This document shows positions 23,321 to 35,218 of a DNA stretch of 64,000 bases, piece by piece. Every line of letters starts with the position of its first letter. The stretch's first letter is position 1. The notes under the pieces were generated by a model. It did not search any database, was not told the DNA's origin, and saw only the letters and a list, made by a program, of their open reading frames with translations. Position numbers and translations under genes: made by a program. Source of the DNA: Aquilaria yunnanensis (Eukaryota; Streptophyta; Magnoliopsida; Malvales; Thymelaeaceae); the NCBI GenBank assembly GCA_039654915.1, contig CM077594.1, positions 105,042,893-105,106,892 on the forward strand, read 5' to 3'.

Positions 23321-25676
23321 TAGTCACTTCATATAAGAATAATGCACAATAATCTATTAAAATTATAAACAAACTTAACCATAATTTTCTTGCTTTCATA
23401 TTACTTGTAAGTGAGAGGTTATACTGATGTTCTGTTCTCTAATTTTCTTGTGTCAATAGTATTTGTTTTAATAATTTACTTTCTGGGACATGCCAGGTGT
23501 TGAATGGATTTGGCCTTATTCTCTTGGCTATCTATTTATTTCTGCCAGCAAAACAAAAGCATTTGTAAGTGTAGACGTTATTTAAACAAAAATAAACTTG
23601 GGGGGTTTATTTAAAGGGTTATGATACTTGATGAATGTATTCATTTGGCCTGATCTACGTAGTTATTATGGATCTCTAACAATTCATGCGACTCGTGTGT
23701 TTGGGTAACTATGCACGCGCACCCATGAGGCAGAAGGAAACATGGCAAATCGTCACTTGTATACTCTATTACCCAAATAAATTTCTAGCAAGGAGCTGCA
23801 TGCTAGGAACTTGAAAACCATAACTAAATTATTGGTTTTGCAACAATTTTATGAATCGCATTAGAGCTTTGATCAGTTTAGATCGATGATCTATTAACAG
23901 TGAGTATTAGCTTTTTTATACCACTAAAACTGTAGTTTTAAGGCTAACTGTGATACCAAATGAGGAATAAGTAACGGGGCCAGTGCAACCAGTCAGCGAA
24001 TGTAATGCTGACTTGTTTTGACGACACAAGCTCCCAATGTTTTGGAGATCATAACCGAAGTTTGAAACACGGATGTTTGTCATTCAAATGTCGTGGTTCA
24101 TGTTGTGGCCTAATAGGAACTCTCTATTTTCTTTTTTTCTTTTTTTTTTTTTGCAAATTAACGAAACTCAACTTAATTCGAATGAGAAATGAGAAAAGAA
24201 GAAAAAAGAGAGAAGAAAACGAGGGAGACATTGAGGAAACAGAAGAGGGGACCGAGGCACCGTCCGTCGGATCCCAACAGCGACAGAACCATCCAGGGGC
24301 CACAACTTTGATTCAAGTTTCTATAAATGGGTTTATTATTACTATAACCACACGCGGTAAAAGCGAGGCCCAGGCAGGCAGGCAGGCAGGCAGGCATGCC
24401 GTAAAAAAAGAAAGTGAAAAAACGAGAAAAGCAGTCATAGTCAAACAACACTCCGCTGCAGCTAACGTCAGCCGTCTAGTGGTTTGTAATGCATGCCTTC
24501 ATATTTCATTTCCTGGGGAAACAAAAGCTGACGCAAAAGTCGTCGTGTCGTTTGCTTTAACGGCTCTAAGTCTGGGCATGAGTCTGAGTCAGAGAAGCAG
24601 GAAGGAGGGAAGGTACGGTGCGTGGGTTTGCGTCAGTCTTTGCTCCACAATCTTATATGGGCTTATGTGTACAAATACATATTCGAATGTAACGTGACAA
24701 AGTTACATTATACATGACATGGGATTTGAAAGAGAAATGGCATTGAATTGGATACTCTAAGAAATGGAGGTAATTATGTTAAAAAGAATTGTCAAAAATT
24801 AAGAGAGAGGCCAAAACAAAAACAAAAACAAAGGCATGGGATGGGAGTACTGTCGTGAGCACTCCACAGTCCACGCCACTCCACTAGAATATATAAATCT
24901 ACAGCGTCACCGGGACCGGTTCCGGCTTTAATGTTCGCGGCGACATGCTGGATGTCTCCTTGTTGTCTTGCCTCGGCCAAAACCATCATCATCAGATATA
25001 TCACCCCATTCCCTAATTAAGTGCGCCGGGCCACTCACAATTAATTCACAATTCACAATTCTAATCAACTTTTTGTTAATTCTGATCACGTCCAATTAAA
25101 GAGGAATATACTGTGCAGTGCAAAAGATGATCATGATTATTATGATGATGATATATCAGCCAGCTTACGTTATCATCAACCCAACCTTGCATTTGCATGC
25201 GTGGTCTTTCCTTTAATCTGGATAATTGATTTTTGCTTGCGTAATTCATAATTAGACATGGCCGTACATTCGTTGTTCGATAAATGTAATGTAGAAATCT
25301 GCGATCTGCCTAACTGACCGTACAAAGCAGCAGCATTGACCTTAAAGATTGTGGTTACTTTTGACCCGCATGTCATTTCTGACGAATCGAAAGGAAAGCC
25401 GACAAAAAATAGGCAAAGTCCGCTCCTCTCCTGCCCTGCCCACCCCCCCCTCATCACAATTTCAATTCAGATCTCTTCGAAACAAACCACAACTAAGAAT
25501 CTATCTACTTAAAGCAACAAAAAATCAGTGCCATTTGAGTTGATTTCACAGTCAACTCCGGCGCAGCCTCTCTCCTCTCCTGTGGCCCAGGCCTAGCCCC
25601 ATGCCTAGCCAGGCCTCCTTCCCAAATTCATCAAATCCGCTCCTACAGTGTTGATTCTTAGGCTCGCCACCTTAAC
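23321..25676. other. Intergenic, no convincing gene
   Basis: It includes an (AGGC)n microsatellite near 24371-24396. A 230-codon open frame at 24005-24697 looks spurious: low complexity, no recognisable domain and passing through the microsatellite. Nothing else could be supported. Confidence 0.45.
24370..24396. repeat. (AGGC)n microsatellite
   Basis: About six CAGG/GCAG units in tandem. Confidence 0.8.
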
Positions 25677-27344
25677 CATGGTGTCAAATATTATAGTAAA
25701 TCACTTACCGTAAGTATACAGTACATTGTATAAGTATTTTAATATTTTATTATCTTACAGTGTGGTATACTACATGCCGTTTACCTTTTATATACATTTT
25801 GTTAAAAAATTGTGGTATAAAGTAAATACCGTTTGATATATATCATAATATTTTATTTTTTACGCCTATTTTTTTAATTTTATATCAAAATATCATAAAT
25901 ATAAAATATTAAAATATAAATAATACACAGATCATAAAATAAACATTTACGTATATATTTTTTGTTACTTTTCTCAATTAATACTCCCTCCGTCTCACAT
26001 TCTTTGCACTACTTTCTTTTTTAGGCCGTCCCAAATTTTTTGTACCATTTCCTCTTTTGATAAGTTTTACTAACCTAAATGACAAAACATCTCATCTTTC
26101 CAATTCTCCCAAAAATTCCAAAATCCATTCAACTTCTTAACATTACTGATTTTAGATTTGGTTGTGAGTAGGAGATTGAGGAACAAAGGACGGCAGCAGA
26201 GATCAAGCACAGTGTCGATTGAGGACGGCATGTGTTGTTCCGATCAAGAGATTCACAAGGGCTACTTCGATCAAGTGGATTTGCTCCTTTGGTTTGCTCC
26301 GATTGAGCTATTTATTCATGTCGTGGGTTGCTTCAATCAAGTGATTTGTGAAGGGGTTACAACGATTGAGTGATTCATAATGGGTTCTCGAGCAACCATA
26401 AATCAAAGTGGCGATCGAGGCGATGAGTTGAGGCAGAAACGAAGGTCGTGGTAGGCCAGGGACGAAGGTAGAGGGTGGGAGGTGAAGAGCCCAAAAGGGG
26501 AGGCAAGGGCAGATCACTGATTCATACCATGGGTAGATTAGCAATTCGTGTCGTCAGTTCATAGAGGTAGAGAAAAAAGGCAGGGATGGAGGTGATGAAT
26601 CAAGGCAGAGATGAAGGTGGTGTCGGGTGGTGATGAAGGTGCTTGGGACCAAACGCCAAATAGATTCCAAGGTAAAATGGGAAGAAAGTGCCAAAAAAAG
26701 AGAGCTTTTAAAACTTTGTGCCAAAATGAAATAGAGCAAATAAATCGGGACGGAGGGAGTATAAAAATTTAATGGATGGTAGCAGCTTGAAGGTCCTTAT
26801 GGTGTTGAAAAATATCCCTCAATTGGATTTCTGGTTTATGCTACATCGACTGAATATTATTCTCATTTGTAGAACTTTTTGTCTCAAAACTAAAATTCTA
26901 TAACAATGGATGAATATGTTGTTTTTACAAATAAATTAGGAAAGAAGCACCATACTTTAAGTCACCTAGAAACTCAATGTGATATTAGAAAATGTATTGA
27001 TATTATTAAAGTATTATTTTTTTCTCTTATATCAATAAATTAGTGTTTTTAGTATTATTTACTTTGCTCTATATATAACATTTTTTTTATGTTTTTTTTA
27101 CTAAAAAAATATCTTCTATCATATATATTTTATTTATATTTGACAAATTATGATGAGAAAAATTAGAATATATATAAAATGTGTAAAAATAAATTATTAA
27201 ACAAATTATGTCATCTTAAAATAATATTCTAACATTTATTTTTTTTAAAATGGTAATGATCGATATTTGGTATTGTATACCATATGGTATACCTTAAAAA
27301 TTCAGGATACAATATACTATATGGTAACAGTATTTAACACCTTA
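25677..27344. mobile_element. hAT element copy A, split by a Stowaway-type element
   Basis: The left end CATGGTGTCAAATATTATAG and the right end TATTTAACACCTTA are inverted. Flanks accttaac (25669-25676) and acctcaac (27345-27352) agree at 7/8. The two halves (25677-25981 and 26761-27344) align along their length with the uninterrupted copy at 62581-63323, including TATTAGAAAATGTATTG and AAATTATGATGAGAAAAATT. The middle is the insertion at 25984-26759. No transposase frame is present. Confidence 0.8.
25984..26759. mobile_element. Stowaway-type element with a GC-rich interior, inside hAT copy A
   Basis: The ends CTCCCTCCGTCTCACATTCT and CGGGACGGAGGGAG are flanked by TA. At 776 bp it is larger than ordinary Stowaway MITEs. 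The outer ~100 bp on each side resemble the element at 45214-45885, but the interior (26150-26690) is GC-rich and different. Small ORFs inside have no recognisable domain. Confidence 0.75.
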
Positions 27345-27352
27345 ACCTCAAC

Positions 27353-28071
27353 CCACTGCCAATGGACACGCGCAGTTGTATAACTAACTTTTTCAGTTTT
27401 GTTTTCGTCTACATATTTACAACAATAAACATTTGCTCTACCATTATTTAATTTCACATATAATTACAATAATACATTTAGAAGAAGGTACATAATTATG
27501 GGAAGTGACAAACCCAGTGGCCAGTGGAATATAAGGAATACTAATATTTTGCATGGTATGTTATTGATGATGAAATAAGCAAAATTAATCAACTTTGACA
27601 TGTACAATTAATAGAGATGATATATAAATAAAAAGAGTTAACATCCTATATATCCAAGAGTGGTGGTCCACCCGTAGTTAATTTGAAAACTCCTCTTATC
27701 TCATTAACATCATTATAATATGAGGGTCTTTAGCTTCAATATTAACATAGCCTACTCCACAAAAGAAAAAGAAACAACACCTCCTAAACTTGTCTAACTC
27801 TTCAGCCGAACAAGCGAGAGTCAAAACTTGTTCCATCCGCAAGTTGATTCCGCAAAAAGAAAAAAATTGCTTCAACAGAACAGCCCAGATATTTGATCCA
27901 CTTGAATAGGCCAAAAGAAATTTGCTCCAACCACCGCAAATTTGTTATGCAAAAGAAAGATTTGCTTTATCAATCCGTTAAAAAAAATAAGAAGAAAAAT
28001 AACGGCTGCAACCATTGTAATTTATTCTATCAGATGTAAAAAATTATTGTGAATCAGGTACTCCCTTCATT
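27353..28071. other. Intergenic, nothing recognised
   Basis: AT-rich sequence without credible ORFs or transposon ends. The short minus-strand frame at 27696-27914 has no supporting feature. Confidence 0.4.
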
Positions 28072-29800
28072 CTATTTTGGATGATGCGTAATTTTTGACA
28101 TAAAGATTAAAATATATGTAATTTATATTTTTCTTTTCATTTTTACCCCTAAAGCTAAAATAAAAAAGTTTTAGATTTTGTATAGTAAAAGTTTAAACAA
28201 TAACTAGAAGAAAGAAATTTGTTGGCCCAAGGAGCAACCAAGAGGGGTAAATTGGTCGATTTAAAAAATCACCGAAAATGAGATTTTAATATTTTAAATC
28301 AAAATGCAATTTAAAGAGCTCAAATAAACTTATTCTAACTAGAAAATGACCAATACAATGGTCTTAAATTTGTCTTTGAAAGCCTATTTTGAAGTATTTT
28401 TTAAATCAAGCAAGTTCAACTAAGATAAGAAACATAAATCACCAAGTAATGATCAAGTGAGTAAAAGGAGAGAAGCGTACACAAGAGAATTTTTATAGAG
28501 ATTCTGTCTCTCATCTTAAGAGCCTACTCATCTCCTCAAATTCACCATTTAAGAGTTTTTTTCTCTACTAAGAATCACAAGAGTACGCAAGAGCACATAC
28601 TCATTTGATAGTTCTTTTTACCACAACCAATCACTAGTTTTCATAGAGACTAACTAGAAACATCACCAACACTCTTTCTCTTATTAGTTTTCCTATAAGC
28701 TAACTAGAAATCTCACCAACTCAATCTCACAAAATGATGTTTATAAGGTTACAAGATGGTAAGAACAATAGAAATACTTAAAGCTAAATAAGTAAGTGAT
28801 AGCTCAATTTTTTGGCAATTCACAAACTCAAACTCTTTGAAAATGAAATCTCTTTTCTAATTATCAAGAGTTCTTTTTAAAGTGTTTCTTTATGAATTTA
28901 TACTCCTTTGGGGGGCAAGGAGATCATTGCATATTTGCTAGAGATATCTGGAAAAGCTTTTGAAAAACTGGTTACTGTTACTTTGTTTTTTATGCAAGAA
29001 AAGGCTCCAAATTTCGTGTTAAGTTGTGAATTTAACACGTTAAACTATGGATTTCATCCTCCAAAGGTAAAAAACAACTATGGACAGGTCATTAAATGCT
29101 CTACAAGTCCATTTAGGTAGCGCCCTCTGATTCGTCTAGGTCATATTTCAAATTTGGGTTGAAATTGTGTCAATCAAGAAATTTGGACATAAGTTTTTAG
29201 GCTTGCAATTAACAGGCTAAACTCATAGTTTAACATATTATCTGATATCCCAAAAAATAACCAGTAGCTCCAGACTTCGAATTAAAGTATGTTAACGCAT
29301 TGAAACATACACTTGAGACCTGGATAGACTTAGGTGATAAAAAGATATATTAAATTATTTCTTTAATGGATTAAACATGAAACAACCTAGAAAAACTTAT
29401 CAATTGAAAATCAAACTTGATTCAAACATAAACAAATTTTGATGACCTATCAACTTATCTTCAAAAACAAGTTTCATCATCAAACTTAAAACATATATTT
29501 TTTTAAATAACACTTGAAATACTTAGAAATTAAACACAACTTTAATAAATCTATTTTGACCCAATAAAATGAAATTAAGCACACTAAAACAATACACTTG
29601 TCATCATCAAAATTAAATATTTAATTGGAACAAATCCAACAAAAATCTCTTTTAGGTTTTGTGTAGGTTTTTTTTTTTTTTTTTTTTGTTGCGGGAAGAG
29701 TTTAAATAAGTGTAATAAGATAAATTAGATGTTAAAGAAATACTTGACATCTTTCTAAGATCGAGTATTATTTTTCTTATCTTTTATTGGAAAATAGTAC
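28072..29800. mobile_element. Stowaway-type MITE split by the LTR-like repeat
   Basis: 28072-28219 (TACTCCCTTCATTCTATTTTG onward, with GTAAAAGTTTAAACAATAA) matches the left half of the MITE at 6905-7196. After the inserted repeat, 29642-29670 (AAAATCTCTTTTAGGTTTTG) resumes that MITE's interior. The distal terminus has decayed, so 29800 is approximate. Confidence 0.6.
28220..29641. mobile_element. Solo-LTR-like element (1.4 kb) inserted in a Stowaway MITE
   Basis: The element begins TGTTGGCCCAAGG and ends AATCCAACA, giving TG...CA with a short TGTTGG/CCAACA inversion. Flanks aaatt (28215-28219) and aaaat (29642-29646) are a 4/5 match to a 5-bp duplication. Homology of both flanks to an intact Stowaway MITE fixes the insertion points independently. 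There is no coding sequence, so it is a solo LTR or another non-autonomous LTR-type repeat. A more rearranged copy is at 7366-11843. Confidence 0.6.
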
Positions 29801-29807
29801 ACATCTC

Positions 29808-30329
29808 TTAGATATTCAGCTTTGAGCATCTAATCGGTTGTATAATTTTGTGGATAATACTGTTTTGTTCAATCATGCCTAATTTTTTTTTGTTCGCAAA
29901 TTGGGGCCAAATTTCCCGACCGCAATAAAACCCATTGTCACCTATCCGATCCGGTTTCCAGCCATCAATATGGAGGATGCTCCAAAGCTTACAATGCTCA
30001 GCAACAGAAGCAAGCCCAACATTGGTGCACTTAGGAGTTTTGAATAAATGCAGAATCTCAAGGATCGCTGATGGCGTTAAGAGACAGTCGTTGACGGCTT
30101 TATCCCACCACCCTGTGTCACCTCTTACAAACCACAGAGCAGGAGCACCGCTTCCGGTCACTGGAGCGGAGAGACTGGAAAATGGAGTACAAGTTAAGCA
30201 TTCGTCGTATAAATCCCAGATGTTATAGGCAATCCATGCTCTTACTTTCGTCGAGCTCGTCGCCTTCCTCAACTTTGCATCGGGGATACGAAAAACGATT
30301 GGGTGAGGTCTGCGCTGCGGTCTCCACAC
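29808..30329 (-). CDS. Unidentified 173-codon ORF; possible gene exon or gene remnant
   Basis: A single minus-strand frame whose composition is unlike the surrounding AT-rich repeats. It has Trp-, Cys- and Gly-rich text typical of a folded domain: ALWFVRGDTGWWDKAVNDC, LTPSAILEILHLFKTPKCTN, KLWSILHIDGWKPDRIGD and FYCGREIWPQF. No stop or frameshift interrupts about 140 residues of this kind. I do not recognise the family. The last 30 residues (after about KKKLG) look like intron or non-coding read-through, and the first ten may also be outside the real exon, so this could be one exon of a spliced gene or a retained fragment of one. No neighbouring exon was found within the flanking repeats. Confidence 0.4.
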   Translation of the reverse strand: MWRPQRRPHPIVFRIPDAKLRKATSSTKVRAWIAYNIWDLYDECLTCTPFSSLSAPVTGSGAPALWFVRGDTGWWDKAVNDCLLTPSAILEILHLFKTPKCTNVGLASVAEHCKLWSILHIDGWKPDRIGDNGFYCGREIWPQFANKKKLGMIEQNSIIHKIIQPIRCSKLNI

Positions 30330-31284
30330 ATGTAACGTAATGTACGTAAGTAATTAAATAGGGACAGTACTGAGTGCGGACGTAATGGGAGGGGATAGGA
30401 AAATGTGGGCCGACACGACAACCGAAATCGAATCATATCCTTTTCTTTTTCTTCGCCGCCTCCCACCTGCCCAAACAGAGATACGTATGTAGGACACCCA
30501 GCCACAAGTACTGGCTACCTTCTTCTAAACTCAGTAAACTTCTTTTCCCACGCCCTATATCTACACTCTACACTTCGCAACTAGTACTACTCCCTGTAGT
30601 TTTGTTTCTTTATCCATCAATATCCCTCTTTTTTTTTTTTTTTCTTACTCCGACAGGCCTTGTTGATAATTTAGGTGAGAGAAGTGATGTCGTGCATTGG
30701 ACATGCTGCATACATACACATGAGCATGCGTGCCCATGTTAAGTAACTGTCATGCATATATATGTCTAATTAAGTTGAGTATAGGATATTTACCACTTTT
30801 GTAATATATGTTTACCATACTGTTAGTACTATTCATCTTTGTTCTCTTTATATTGTTTGTTGATCGTTTAGTTAATATTGTTGTTTTTTAGTCAATATTA
30901 TTGAATTTTACTTGATAGTGTTGTTCTTTTGTCCATTCATAATTACTGTTTAAATATCTCAACCCAACCTTCTACAATATGTAAATTTGCTTCTTCTTCT
31001 TGACTTCCTTCATCAACCACGCTTTTTGCTTACTTCTTTGCTGAAAGTTAATCGAATGGGTTTTATAAATTAGATCCAAGCATGCAAAAATTAATTTGGT
31101 TCGGGTAGAATCGGAGATTGATGAGACGAATTAACCCAAAAAAGATATGACTACACATAGTTTAAATGAACTAGCATATGTTGCTGTTGCTTATGAAAAT
31201 TGAAATGAAATGTTGGAACCCTACCAATTTAGCATGGATATTTGTTTTTTTTTTAAATGAAATGGGATAAACTTGTCCACAATC

Positions 31285-31289
<5 letters not shown>

Positions 31290-31319
<30 letters not shown>
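31290..31319. repeat. (TA)n microsatellite
   Basis: About fifteen TA units following CACAACA. Confidence 0.85.
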
Positions 31320-31321
<2 letters not shown>

Positions 31322-31619
31322 TATCTCCCTTTTCTAAACTAATTATAAACCGCATAAAAAGAATTCACAAATTTCATGTTCCAGTTAATTAAAGTGTGTC
31401 ATCTCAGCCTCAGGCTGTAGGGTCGACGCAACTCTCAATGTCCGAGTGGTGGTACTAATAGTTTCGAGATTAATGCAGCCTTCACAATATGGAATATTTG
31501 ATTGTCCATGTGGCTAATTAGGCAGTTGCTATAAAGTTTTTAGGCTCATAACTGTGACTAGTTATGTAACACAATCTTGTACCACTCTTATTTTAACGAT
31601 CACCTCTAAAATTCAATGA

Positions 31620-31760
31620 TTCAATTATTTTTTGGATACTCAAAAGTTATCTACTACAATAAATAAAGAGTTTTTCAATGAAAAGAGAATAGGAATGGAG
31701 ACTCAAACCTGGATAAGAGATGTGAGAATCATGCCCCCTACCAGCTAAGTTAGGAAGGCG
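31620..31760 (-). repeat. tRNA-derived SINE-like copy with A and B boxes
   Basis: On the minus strand TTAGCTGGTAGGGGG (A-box-like) is followed about 35 bases later by CCAGGTTTGAGTCTCC (B-box-like), then CATTGAAAAACTCTTTATTTA and a GAGTATCCAAAAAATAATTG tail. It is the best preserved of the three copies. The exact ends are uncertain. Confidence 0.5.
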
Positions 31761-34006
31761 GAATAAGTGATCCAAATCTAATCTCATGTTAGTACATTCA
31801 TTCTTTCAATTTATCCAACCATGCATTTGTTAACTCAATACAAGAAATTGATTAAAGTCATAACATGTAAAAATAAGATCGAATATGAAATAAGGCATGA
31901 AACATAGAAGCTAAAAGTTAATTTTGTTAGTACTGAATCTAGGAAGATAAATGCTTTTTGCAGAAGTTGATTATTCCCCATTTTATTTCTTGCCGCTATT
32001 TAGCTACTGTGAGATCACATAGATAGAATAGTTTTAACCAAATACTTGCTTTTATGGGTGTGGTGGGTAGATCCAACCCTCTTAAAAAATGAATATGATA
32101 TGAATGTGAAAATTTTTCATCCAATGAATAATAAAGAAGATGGGTAAGTTGTTCAACGTAGCAGCTTGGATATGAAAATATCCTTACATGACTCATTAAC
32201 ATCTCTATATATCTTACCTGCAGCTAAATCAAATGACGACTTTAACACCAAAATTATATAATAATAATAATAATAATTTGAAATGAATTTTAAGTATAAA
32301 AGTCATCTAAAAACGTAAGGACCATAAATTGGCTTGATATGTACACGTATAATTATATATGTGGATATTCTTGAGCAATATCGAGCAATAAAGGTCGGTT
32401 CAAGTATCGATTCACCGGATCAGACGCGTCGGCTTACAGGGGGTGGATAGGCCGGAATATAGAGCATCCATGTTAGCAACCTTGAAGAAAGAAATGTGCT
32501 CTCTTCTTCTCTCCAATATAAAATAGATGGAACTTTTCAACACTTTTTAGCTTACTGTTGGATCTGTCTGTTAGTTTCTGATATATATGGGTAACTAAAT
32601 TAAAGTGTAAGAACAAATATAGTTAGGCAAGTGGGTTAATATGCCACTAATATATATATATGTGTGTATATGTATTTATGTATGTATTTGAAAATAAATC
32701 ATCTAGTAATTACTCAATCTGTTTCAAATTGCACAATTTACTTTTCAGTAATTAATACATGATTTTTTACTTTTAATATTTCAGTATATATATAAGTGAA
32801 AAACTTTTATATATGAATGATAAATTAAGATATATAGTTTCTAAAAATATATATTTTTATTTTTTTTCTAACAAATAATAATATGAATAAATTGAAGTCA
32901 AACTAGTTTAAAAAATTCAAATAGAGTAAAGAAAATGTGACGAAGGGAATATTTTTTAGGGGGTAATAAGCACACTAATCTTTTTGAAACAAGTAAAATG
33001 TCATCCTTTTTTTTTTTGTGGATGGGGTTTAAATTGCCAATATAGTTAGGCAAGTAGCATTGTTATCATTAAAAATAATCCATTATTTTTATTTATTTTT
33101 TTATCTAAAAGTAATGCTTTTTGAAAGTTTATACTCTATTAATTAATAATCACATGAATAAAACTTTTTATAAATTAATTAATTTTTAAAATTTTTATTA
33201 TTATTTTCACTCGAATCTATCTTATAATTATAAGGATGCATAAAAGATAACATTATTTAGGACATCATGCCCTTAGGGGGTAAATAGCCTTTGCACCAAT
33301 ATTCCTTCAATTCGCTATAACAGATTTATTTTTCTAACAAAAGGCAACTGAAACCGACCAATTCCCAAATCCAAGATAAACATGGTCAGGCCGTTGGGAA
33401 TATTCAAATTCGAGCCCATTGATCATCTGCATGCGTGGCACTTATACAGAATTTGTAAATTTTCGACACGTATTTTGCAATTCAACGTTCGTATAATTTT
33501 ACAAAAAGTATGGAACGTTAACGGGCTGAGTACCTAAAGTATACGAGTGCCACTAAATTTTTAGAAGTTTTAAGTTTAGGCATGAGCTGAAAGTTTAAAA
33601 GAAAATGACATATTGTTCGGGTTTCCTAATGTACAATTGGCCCAACAGGCAAAACCAGTCAAGCATGAACTGCTTTATGTGTAGTTACCATGGTATTGTA
33701 GCTAACCGCAGGTACGCTGTAGGTGGTATAAATATTTTTATATTTTATTATTTATTTTAAAAAATATTATTGTATGTTATAATATTTTATAGTATTTCAC
33801 ATATCGATTATCTTATATGTATATTTTATTATAATACAATGTTATATCTTAAAATACCACAAAGTATGTATTATGGTATTCTATTTTCGTGGGTCACGTG
33901 TGAGATATTTTTTTTGTCATTTTACATAAAAATATTGTCTTATAAAATAGTAAAATATAATTAATATACATATTTTAATATAAATATTTACTTTTATATT
34001 TTGGTT

Positions 34007-35159
34007 GGGTAAAATCCATGTTGGGTCATCTAACTTATTTTTGTGTCCTGAGTGAGTACATGACCTTAAAATTGTCCTAACGAGCTACCTTTCTTTTTAT
34101 TGCACGACTTTCATAGTTAAATTGGATGAGAAATGATAATGTAACATTAAATAGTACTAAAATAAATTTAAAATGGCAACTTTAATCATCAAACTGTTTC
34201 AATCACTAATTCTAACCCTTAAATTTTCACTCAAATCAATTATATCCCCTAAACCATAATTTTTCATCTCTACTACCACCTCTCAGCCAGCCACCAACCA
34301 CTGACCATCAGCTTTGAGAACGTAAATCTACAATTTGATTGGTCATTTCCTACCAAAAACAGCCCATGAAAACAACGAATCTCTACCACCAACCGATAAC
34401 CAAAACTATTTGTGGTGGGCCTAAATTAATCCTTTGCACATTCGCTTCTATGGCCATCCAAATCGTGCAAACCCTGTCGAAGTTGCTGTCATCGAACCCA
34501 TCTCTTAACCATGATCGTCAAACCCATCGCTAAACCATGGTTGTTGAAACCCATCGCTAAATTGTCACCGTCGAACCCATTACTAAATTTGCTATTGAAC
34601 CCGCCACCGTCTAAACCATGGATGCATGGATCCTATTACCTAGATTGCCAACCAATTCTCCAAATCCCAGTGGAATGAGAAGCAAGGGGAGTGATAGGTA
34701 TCTAGTGAACAAGGAGCAAGGGGCTTAAGTGACAACGCAATAGACAGAGGAGAAAACGGTGGTGAGGGTGGCTGGTTAGAGGGCAATTAGTGGTGGGGCT
34801 GACAGCTGAAGAGCGGTCAGCTGGGGTGTGGCTATTTATTAAAGTTGGGTTCTTAATAATTTAAACAAACTCAGATTAAAGGAAGAGGAATGAAAAATTC
34901 TAAAGAAAAGGTTTATGGTGTTAAACTATAAATTGTTAATAGAAAAACTTAAAGGACTAAAAGCGTGATTTTAAATTTTATTTTAATGTTTTCTTTTACC
35001 ACATCATCATTTTCCTTCAAACCTAATCCTGAAATTAACGGGAAGTACTTAAATAAGACGCACCATAAGAGATAAGGTATCTCACTATGACAACATGAAG
35101 GTTAGGTACCTATTTAGAATAAAAAAAATAAGCCAAGTGACCCATAGTGTATTTTACCC
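34007..35159. mobile_element. MULE-like element, diverged relative of 2678-3800, inside hAT copy B
   Basis: Ends GGGTAAAATCCATG and GTATTTTACCC match the termini at 2678-3800, and the inner blocks (CCTGAGTGAGTACATGACC; ATAAGAGATAAGGTATCTC) are diverged versions of the same repeats. Flanks tattttggtt (33997-34006) and ttttttggtt (35160-35169) are a 9/10 duplication. The interior (34280-34850) is GC-richer, with repeated ACCATGG and CGAACCCATCGCTAAA units, and unlike the cargo of the first copy. Confidence 0.75.
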
Positions 35160-35201
35160 TTTTTTGGTTACCTTTTCTTTTACTTTTGCTTTCTTTTGGT
35201 T

Positions 35202-35218
35202 GGGGGGGGGGGGGGGGG
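35202..35218. repeat. 17-base G homopolymer
   Basis: An uninterrupted run of seventeen G, in the right arm of hAT copy B, in otherwise AT-rich DNA. Its length is also a common sequencing-error site. Confidence 0.8.

Larger units (their letters stand above)
30330..33688. other. Gene-free, AT-rich; decayed repeats
   Basis: It holds a (TA)n run at 31290-31319, a SINE-like copy near 31620-31760, an (AAT)n run near 32260 and a decayed Stowaway-like sequence at 32710-32950. No gene was seen. Confidence 0.45.

Noticed and set aside
24005..24697. 230-codon plus-strand ORF
   Set aside because: It runs through an (AGGC)n microsatellite and T-rich and A-rich tracts, with no domain and no splice or promoter support.
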